A DNA stretch of 64,000 bases, from positions 95,022 through 159,021 of the forward strand of contig VOPT01000003.1 of the NCBI GenBank assembly GCA_009594865.1. Reading direction: 5' to 3'. Source of the stretch: Nitrospira sp. Its GTDB lineage: Bacteria; Nitrospirota; Nitrospiria; Nitrospirales; Nitrospiraceae. Below the pieces are notes generated by a model. That model was given only the letters and a program-made list of their open reading frames with translations, had not been told where the DNA came from and did no database searches. Below, piece by piece: positions 59,431 through 64,000 of the stretch. The position numbers and the translations under genes were made by a program. The first letter of the stretch is position 1. Every line of letters begins with the position of its first letter.

Positions 59431-60878
59431 AGGGGCTCAAGATCTTCATTGTCGATGATGAACCGCTGATGCGGCTTTCTATGCGGGACGCGTTGGAAGG
59501 GGTCGGGTGCGAGGTCATGGCGGCGGCGACCGGCACAGAAGGGCTGGCCGTCCTCGGCACGCGTCAGTTTGATATCGTGATTACCGACTTGCGCCTCCCG
59601 GGTGCCGATGGATTGACGATTTTGAAGACCTGTAAAGAACGCAGTGCCACGACTGAAGTCATTTTGATCACGGCTCACGGGTCGGTGGACACGGCGGTGG
59701 GGGCCATCAAACTCGGTGCATACGATTACATTACCAAGCCGTTCCAGATGGACGAATTGCTGCTGATCGTCGAGCGCGTCGGCAAAATTATTGGACTCCG
59801 GCGGGAAAATCTTGAACTCAAGGAAGTGCTGGAAGATCGCTTCAGTTTCGGTGGCATCCACGGGCGCAACCATCATATGCGCGCACTGCTGGACAAGATC
59901 AAGCTGATTGCGGCCACTGATTCGCCGGTTTCACTTGTCGGCGAGCGTGGGACGGGGAAAGAGTTGGTTGCGCATACTATCCATTTGAACAGCCCGAGGC
60001 GGGATCAGCCCTTGATCAAAATGTGTTGTGCGGATCTTCCCGATCACCTGCTGGAGGCGGAGCTCTTCGGCCATGAAAAGGGGGCATTATCCGGGGCTTC
60101 ACGACAACGACGAGGACGGTTTGAGCTCGCCCATAAGGGGACACTATTGCTCGACGATGTGGAGTCGCTGTCTCCTACCCTGCAGAGCAAATTGTGGCGG
60201 GTCCTTCAGGAACGGAAGTTTGAACGTGTCGGAGGGCGTGAGTCGATCGAGCTCGATGTTCGAATCCTGTGCTCGTCGCGGCAGGAGTTGAAGGAGGCTG
60301 TCACTCAAGGACGGTTTCGTCAGGATCTCTCTGATCGCCTTGCAGCCGTTCAGGTGGTTGTGCCGCCCTTGCGTGAACGTCGGGAGGATGTGGTGGTCAT
60401 TGCCGAACATGTCCTTGAGCTACGATCAAAGAGCCTCAATAAATCACTCAAGGGTTTTTCTCAACCCAGTTGCGACTTGTTGCTGCACTATTCTTTCCCA
60501 GGTAACGTCGGCGAGTTGGAGCAGATGGTGGAGCGGGCCGTGACCTTGGGGCGAAACGGGGAGCCGCTACAGCCCTGGGACCTTTGTGGATTCCAAAGCT
60601 GCCCGTATCTGGGTGGCGCGCCTCAGGCGACCTGTGGGTTTTGCACTGAGGGCCTGTCGGCGAAGGCTGGCGAGTCTGTGGTGCAGGCCGCTGCCACATT
60701 GGCCACGGCGCGGGAAGCCTTTGAGAAGGACTACATTGAAACGGTGTTGAAGCAGGTGGACGGCAGTCGAACAAGCGCAGCCGCTGTGCTGGGACTATCC
60801 CGGAAGGCCTTGTGGGACAAGTGCAGGCGCTACGGCATCTCCTCCGCCAAGGGTGAGGCGGAGGAGACAGACGAGTAA
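59427..60878 (+). CDS. NtrC-family response regulator with altered GAFTGA loop
   Basis: 483 residues. A receiver domain with D-D-E-P near residue 11, T-D-L-R at 52-55 (Asp acceptor) and K-P-F at 105 is complete. The AAA+ domain has G-E-R-G-T-G-K-E (Walker A) and L-L-D-D-V-E-S-L (Walker B), but the sigma-54 contact loop reads G-A-L-S-G-A instead of GAFTGA. A Fis-type helix-turn-helix ends the chain ([15 protein letters not shown]). A cysteine cluster ([13 protein letters not shown]) near residues 390-410 is unusual. It may not activate sigma-54 in the normal way. GGGAGG precedes the GTG start. Confidence 0.9.
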   Translation: MKGLKIFIVDDEPLMRLSMRDALEGVGCEVMAAATGTEGLAVLGTRQFDIVITDLRLPGADGLTILKTCKERSATTEVILITAHGSVDTAVGAIKLGAYDYITKPFQMDELLLIVERVGKIIGLRRENLELKEVLEDRFSFGGIHGRNHHMRALLDKIKLIAATDSPVSLVGERGTGKELVAHTIHLNSPRRDQPLIKMCCADLPDHLLEAELFGHEKGALSGASRQRRGRFELAHKGTLLLDDVESLSPTLQSKLWRVLQERKFERVGGRESIELDVRILCSSRQELKEAVTQGRFRQDLSDRLAAVQVVVPPLRERREDVVVIAEHVLELRSKSLNKSLKGFSQPSCDLLLHYSFPGNVGELEQMVERAVTLGRNGEPLQPWDLCGFQSCPYLGGAPQATCGFCTEGLSAKAGESVVQAAATLATAREAFEKDYIETVLKQVDGSRTSAAAVLGLSRKALWDKCRRYGISSAKGEAEETDE

Positions 60879-60879
60879 A

Positions 60880-61986
60880 TTACTCTGCCGGCTCTTGACC
60901 GCCTTCCCACAACTTCACGGTGCGATCCCAGGAAGCGCTGGCGAGTCGCAGTCCGTCAGGCGAAAGGGCCACGCCGCGCACGGGGCCGGTGTGAGTTTTG
61001 TCGGTCCGGAAGTTCCGGCCTGTGGCAATGTCCCAGAACCGGATCGCGTTGTCGTCCCCGGAGCTGATCAGGACTTTTCCATCCGGCGACACGGTCAGGG
61101 AACGCACCCAGCCATTATGTCCGCGCAGGACGCGGAGTTCATTCATGGTCGGCATTTCAAAAAACCGGATGGTATTGTCCCGGCTGCCGGTAATCAGAAT
61201 CTTGGCATCGGGTGTAAAGGTCATTGCCCCGATCCAGAACTCCATCGGTTTTTGAAATCCGCCGTCGTCCTCGATGAAGAAGCCGCGCGTTTCTGTCGAA
61301 TCTTCAGCCGTTTCCTCCCAATGCCCGTTATGGAGGATTTTTTCTTCCCCGCTGGGCAACACTTCCCAAATGCGGATTTTGCCGATGTCGGAGCCGCTCG
61401 CGAGATGCACGCCGTCCGGTGAAAAGGCCACACACACCGACCAATGGTGGTCGTATTGGTCCTTGCCCAGAAGGGTCATGAGATCGGTGCCGGTCGTGAC
61501 CTCCCAGATCTTGATGTCTTTATTGTGGCTGCCGCGGGCCAGCATGAGGCCATCTGGAGACAACGACAAGCTACACACATTATGATCGTAGCGAGTGAAC
61601 AAGAGCTTGGTCGGCTCCCCGGTTTTTGGATTCCACAGGCGAATCGTCCGGTCTTCGCTTCCTGAGGCCAGCGTGCGGCCGTCCGGCGTGAAGATCAGGG
61701 CGCGAATGTCGGCGGTGTGGCCACGCAATGAGCGCAGGAGGCGTCCGGTTTCAATGTCCCAAATCCGAACGTAGCGATCCACGCCGCCACTGACGATTGT
61801 CTGACCGTCTGGTGCATAGGCGACGGTCCACACGCCATGCGAATGTCCGCGGAACGTTTTGAGTTCCCGGAAGCCTGTTTTCCAATACTCTAAATGGTCA
61901 ATAGCCGGTGCCTGCGCACTTGCCCCTTGCGTGGGTGCTGGTGCGGCGGAAGGCATCGTCGGGGGCGTGGTCGTTGAGTTGCTCAT
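60880..61986 (-). CDS. seven-bladed WD40 beta-propeller protein
   Basis: 368 residues. Seven WD40 units are recognised by V-x-x-V/L-x-x-S/T-P-D-G and the closing I-R-x-W-D/E (repeats from ~52, 94, 136, 178, 246, 288 and 330). An acidic insertion of about 35 residues lies between units 4 and 5 (W-E-E-T-A-E-D-S-T-E-T). The N-terminus is Pro/Ala/Thr-rich without a clear signal peptide. A scaffold with unknown partners. Convergent with the response regulator gene, whose stop is 1 base away. Confidence 0.88.
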   Translation of the reverse strand: MSNSTTTPPTMPSAAPAPTQGASAQAPAIDHLEYWKTGFRELKTFRGHSHGVWTVAYAPDGQTIVSGGVDRYVRIWDIETGRLLRSLRGHTADIRALIFTPDGRTLASGSEDRTIRLWNPKTGEPTKLLFTRYDHNVCSLSLSPDGLMLARGSHNKDIKIWEVTTGTDLMTLLGKDQYDHHWSVCVAFSPDGVHLASGSDIGKIRIWEVLPSGEEKILHNGHWEETAEDSTETRGFFIEDDGGFQKPMEFWIGAMTFTPDAKILITGSRDNTIRFFEMPTMNELRVLRGHNGWVRSLTVSPDGKVLISSGDDNAIRFWDIATGRNFRTDKTHTGPVRGVALSPDGLRLASASWDRTVKLWEGGQEPAE

Positions 61987-62050
61987 AAAAGTCTGTGCCT
62001 CGTCCCTGGTGTGACCGAGGGCTGTCTAGCCTCGGCCAGCCCTCCGCGGT

Positions 62051-62080
62051 TTGCAAAAAACGCCGAGGGGTTTGTATAAT
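62051..62080 (+). promoter_or_regulatory. sigma-70 promoter before the HExxH/CxxC gene
   Basis: TTGCAA (62051-62056), 18-base spacer with TG just before the -10, TATAAT (62075-62080). Consensus -10 with extended TG. Leader about 96 bases before the ATG at 62183. Confidence 0.6.
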
Positions 62081-62182
62081 CGGCGGTCGTTTTGAGGATC
62101 GTAAGAGAAGGACCGTGAGCAAGTCAAGCACAGTGCTTACGCATGGTTTCTCCCTTCACTGTAACGGAAAATGTGAGGTCTT

Positions 62183-63214
62183 ATGACTACCGGAGTAGAA
62201 GTATCCAAGCCGTCCATGGAAATTCGATTTCAGCCGGCCTTACTGCAGGAAGTCATCGACTCTTTTATTGAGAAAACCGAGCGGGAAGGGGACCCGACCT
62301 ACTATAAGGAATTCCATGAACTGGCCGATCCGATCTATGAGAAATTTACGCTGGATGATCGTGAAGCAGAGTTCAAGAAACTGTATCAATACTTATTCGG
62401 CATTTGGGGTTTTTCCGATATCATTCGTGACGCCTTCAACGAATTTCCCGACCTCAAAGCTCGAGTGGGGGTCGTCTTGGTCAAGGGTGTGCTGAAAGAG
62501 GATCAGGAGGGCGTCGACGTTCTTCGCAAATGGGGGTCCGTCGAGCACGATCTGGCCAAGCAATTCGAAGAAAAGGGGCTGAAGGGAGTCGGTATTAAGC
62601 TGATTCCACGCCGATTCTACGATCCCGCGCTGACTCGATATTGCCGTCATGAGCTCATGCATATCAATGATATGCTGGATCCGGCGTTTGGGTACGATCC
62701 TGACACCAGGGTTGGACAGAACCCCGGCGAGGAAACGCTTATTCTGCACCGCTACCGCATTCTTTGGAATATCAGTGTCGATAGCCGTCTGATTGCTGCA
62801 GGCAAAGAACCGATGCTGCAAAAAGAGGATCGGTTCAAGGAATTCCGCTCCTGGTATCGCAAAATTCCTCCGGCTCAGCTGAAATCCGTGTTCGAAGGGT
62901 TGTGGCAGACGAGCTACTTTACCCATTCGGAACTGGTAGAGATGGCGACCGATACCCTTCGCATTTTGGATCGCGCCGTCGATGTCGAAGGGGGAGAAAT
63001 CCCGGAGACCCAAAACAAGGTCATGCTGATGCCGGGGTTTCCCTGCCCCTTGTGCCGATTCCCGACGTATACCTGGGTAGAAGATATGGAGACGAAGTTG
63101 GAACCATACATTTTGGACTTCATCCGTGAAAACCATCCTGGCTGGGACGTCGAGTATGGGGCCTGTGACCGTTGCGTAGAAGTCTATAAGTTGCGTGCCG
63201 ACGGTGTCATGTAG
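62183..63214 (+). CDS. HELMH-motif protein with C-terminal CxxC pairs
   Basis: 343 residues, cytoplasmic. R-H-E-L-M-H near residue 155 is an HExxH zinc-metalloprotease-like motif in a helical context, with candidate third ligands in G-E-E-T-L-I-L-H-R-Y. The C-terminal ~60 residues carry C-P-L-C (~290) and C-D-R-C (~332), spaced like a zinc ribbon. No family is recognised. It is followed 12 bases later by a four-cluster ferredoxin gene, so a role with iron-sulfur electron transfer or maturation is possible. Protease activity is not shown. Confidence 0.65.
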   Translation: MTTGVEVSKPSMEIRFQPALLQEVIDSFIEKTEREGDPTYYKEFHELADPIYEKFTLDDREAEFKKLYQYLFGIWGFSDIIRDAFNEFPDLKARVGVVLVKGVLKEDQEGVDVLRKWGSVEHDLAKQFEEKGLKGVGIKLIPRRFYDPALTRYCRHELMHINDMLDPAFGYDPDTRVGQNPGEETLILHRYRILWNISVDSRLIAAGKEPMLQKEDRFKEFRSWYRKIPPAQLKSVFEGLWQTSYFTHSELVEMATDTLRILDRAVDVEGGEIPETQNKVMLMPGFPCPLCRFPTYTWVEDMETKLEPYILDFIRENHPGWDVEYGACDRCVEVYKLRADGVM

Positions 63215-63226
63215 CCGGGGTGCAAC

Positions 63227-63832
63227 GTGGCCGGTGATCCCAAATACGGGCGTCGTGATTTTCTGAAAGATTCCGTGGTCTCGGTGGCCAAGGCGGCGAG
63301 GGAATTCGCTCTCCATAAGGATGCGCCTCGAGAGCAGCCGGCGGCCCCCGTGCGGACAGACTGGTTGCGCCCTCCTGGCGCTGTCGACGAATCCACCTTC
63401 CTCGAACGCTGCACGCGCTGCAGCGATTGCATCAAGGCCTGCCCGCCGGGAGCGATCGTCAGCGATCTTTCGAACGGAACACCGGTGATTTTCGCCAATC
63501 AAGTCGCCTGCGAGCTGTGCGAAGATTTTCCCTGCATTGCTGCCTGTGCGACGGACGCGCTTTTACCGGTGGCTGATGCTCTCGAGGTGAGAATGGGCAT
63601 CGCTACGGTGTCTCATCGGGTCTGTACGGCAGGGCAGGGATGCCACGCCTGCGTATCGAAGTGCCCGGTCGAGGCACTGTCTATGGATTTTCATGCGCTC
63701 CGTCTTGATGTGGAGCAGGCGCGCTGTGTTGGATGTGGGATGTGCGAGCAGATTTGCAAGACCGTCAATGATCGCATTGCAGTCAAAGTCACCCCCGCGA
63801 GAAATCTTTCTGCGGGCAGCATTCACTACTGA
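63227..63832 (+). CDS. NapF/NapG-like ferredoxin with four [4Fe-4S] motifs
   Basis: 201 residues from a GTG. Four cysteine motifs are visible: C-T-R-C-S-D-C-x3-C-P (~64), C-E-L-C-E-D-F-P-C (~95), C-T-A-G-Q-G-C-H-A-C-x3-C-P (~133) and C-V-G-C-G-M-C-E-Q-I-C (~164). This is the layout of NapF/NapG/MauM proteins. The N-terminus G-R-R-D-F-L-K resembles a twin-arginine signal, but no clear hydrophobic stretch follows, so export is uncertain. It likely passes electrons to an unidentified redox enzyme. Confidence 0.8.
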   Translation: MAGDPKYGRRDFLKDSVVSVAKAAREFALHKDAPREQPAAPVRTDWLRPPGAVDESTFLERCTRCSDCIKACPPGAIVSDLSNGTPVIFANQVACELCEDFPCIAACATDALLPVADALEVRMGIATVSHRVCTAGQGCHACVSKCPVEALSMDFHALRLDVEQARCVGCGMCEQICKTVNDRIAVKVTPARNLSAGSIHY

Positions 63833-63924
63833 ATCCGTCGTGTGCTAGAAGTGTCGAAACATCAATTCATCATGCCAATTCATGAAACAACGGCACGGAA
63901 GCAGTGGCAAAGGAGAGAGAGTTC

Positions 63925-63993
63925 ATGCTTGACATCCCTCCCTCCTTTACCTATCATACGCCTCCTGTGCCGCAGGACTCAGATGTTGCGTAG
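63925..63993 (+). CDS. 22-residue ORF at the window edge
   Basis: M-L-D-I-P-P-S-F-T-Y-H-T-P-P-V-P-Q-D-S-D-V-A, with a strong ribosome site (AAAGGAGAGAGAG) 4-5 bases before the ATG. Near its end an ATG at 63983 opens another frame that leaves the window. It may be a leader peptide coupled to that next gene. The good ribosome site is the only support. Confidence 0.3.
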   Translation: MLDIPPSFTYHTPPVPQDSDVA

Positions 63994-64000
63994 TGTGCGC

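Noticed and set aside
1..64000. CRISPR arrays, tRNA/rRNA genes, transposases, prophage
   Set aside because: None recognised when reading both strands. The only repeats are the short palindromes and the 122-bp element reported.

Overview
The window looks like part of a chromosome of a Nitrospira-type bacterium (phylum Nitrospirota). This rests on established knowledge of that group plus what can be read here: two paralogous cytochrome bd-like oxidase polypeptides of about 620-640 residues, a c-type cytochrome fused to an ethylbenzene-dehydrogenase-type haem domain (related to NxrC), membrane-anchored multidomain cytochromes c, and many sigma-54 type regulators in moderately GC-rich DNA. No nxrAB, amo or hao genes lie in the window, so a nitrite oxidiser cannot be told from a comammox strain. 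No tRNA, rRNA, CRISPR array or transposase gene was seen.

Layout. 1-4666 (minus strand): a surface-glycan or acyl-carrier type cluster. It has the first codons of a polysaccharide-type ABC ATPase, an acyl carrier protein, a MaoC-SDR fusion, an FkbH-type protein and a left-handed beta-helix acetyltransferase. 4667-6741: a long intergenic stretch, an RRM RNA-binding protein with a good terminator, and a secreted beta-sandwich protein. 6842-12727 (minus): a TPR protein, then an efflux operon (hypothetical protein, DevC/MacB-like permease, ATPase, HlyD adaptor, TolC-like lipoprotein). 12905-14932: a GAF-AAA-Fis activator next to that operon. A 16-bp palindrome occurs once upstream of the efflux operon and once at the activator's own 5' end, and a sigma-54 type -24/-12 element lies between the first copy and the operon. 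15055-22836: an NFACT/RqcH protein, a small zinc-ribbon protein, an HExxH protein, a PEP-CTERM-core-like protein, tandem operator-like repeats, a 122-bp palindromic repeat element, an Ig-like secreted protein and an APC transporter.

23014-48530 is the centrepiece, about 25 kb of copper and haem redox functions. A 1621-residue secreted multicopper oxidase is predicted to have six cupredoxin domains with the copper-ligand motifs in the order 3-4-1-2. Three secreted proteins share a CxxHxxM site. Next come a LolA/RseB-like protein, a HEAT-repeat protein, an O-methyltransferase, a DUF420 membrane protein, a tandem PCP_red-domain protein, bd-like oxidase copy 1, a DUF3047 protein, two membrane-anchored FGE-like proteins without the catalytic cysteines, three very small single-span membrane peptides, bd-like oxidase copy 2, and three cytochromes c, the last one NxrC-like. 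The arrangement suggests a periplasmic electron-transfer route feeding a membrane oxidase, but the donor and acceptor are inferred.

48576-63993: mobA, a glycosyltransferase-9 gene, argS, tgt-yajC-secD-secF, a large three-PAS histidine kinase with a response regulator whose GAFTGA loop is altered, a seven-bladed WD40 protein, a protein with HExxH and paired CxxC motifs, a four-cluster ferredoxin, and a 22-codon ORF at the edge.
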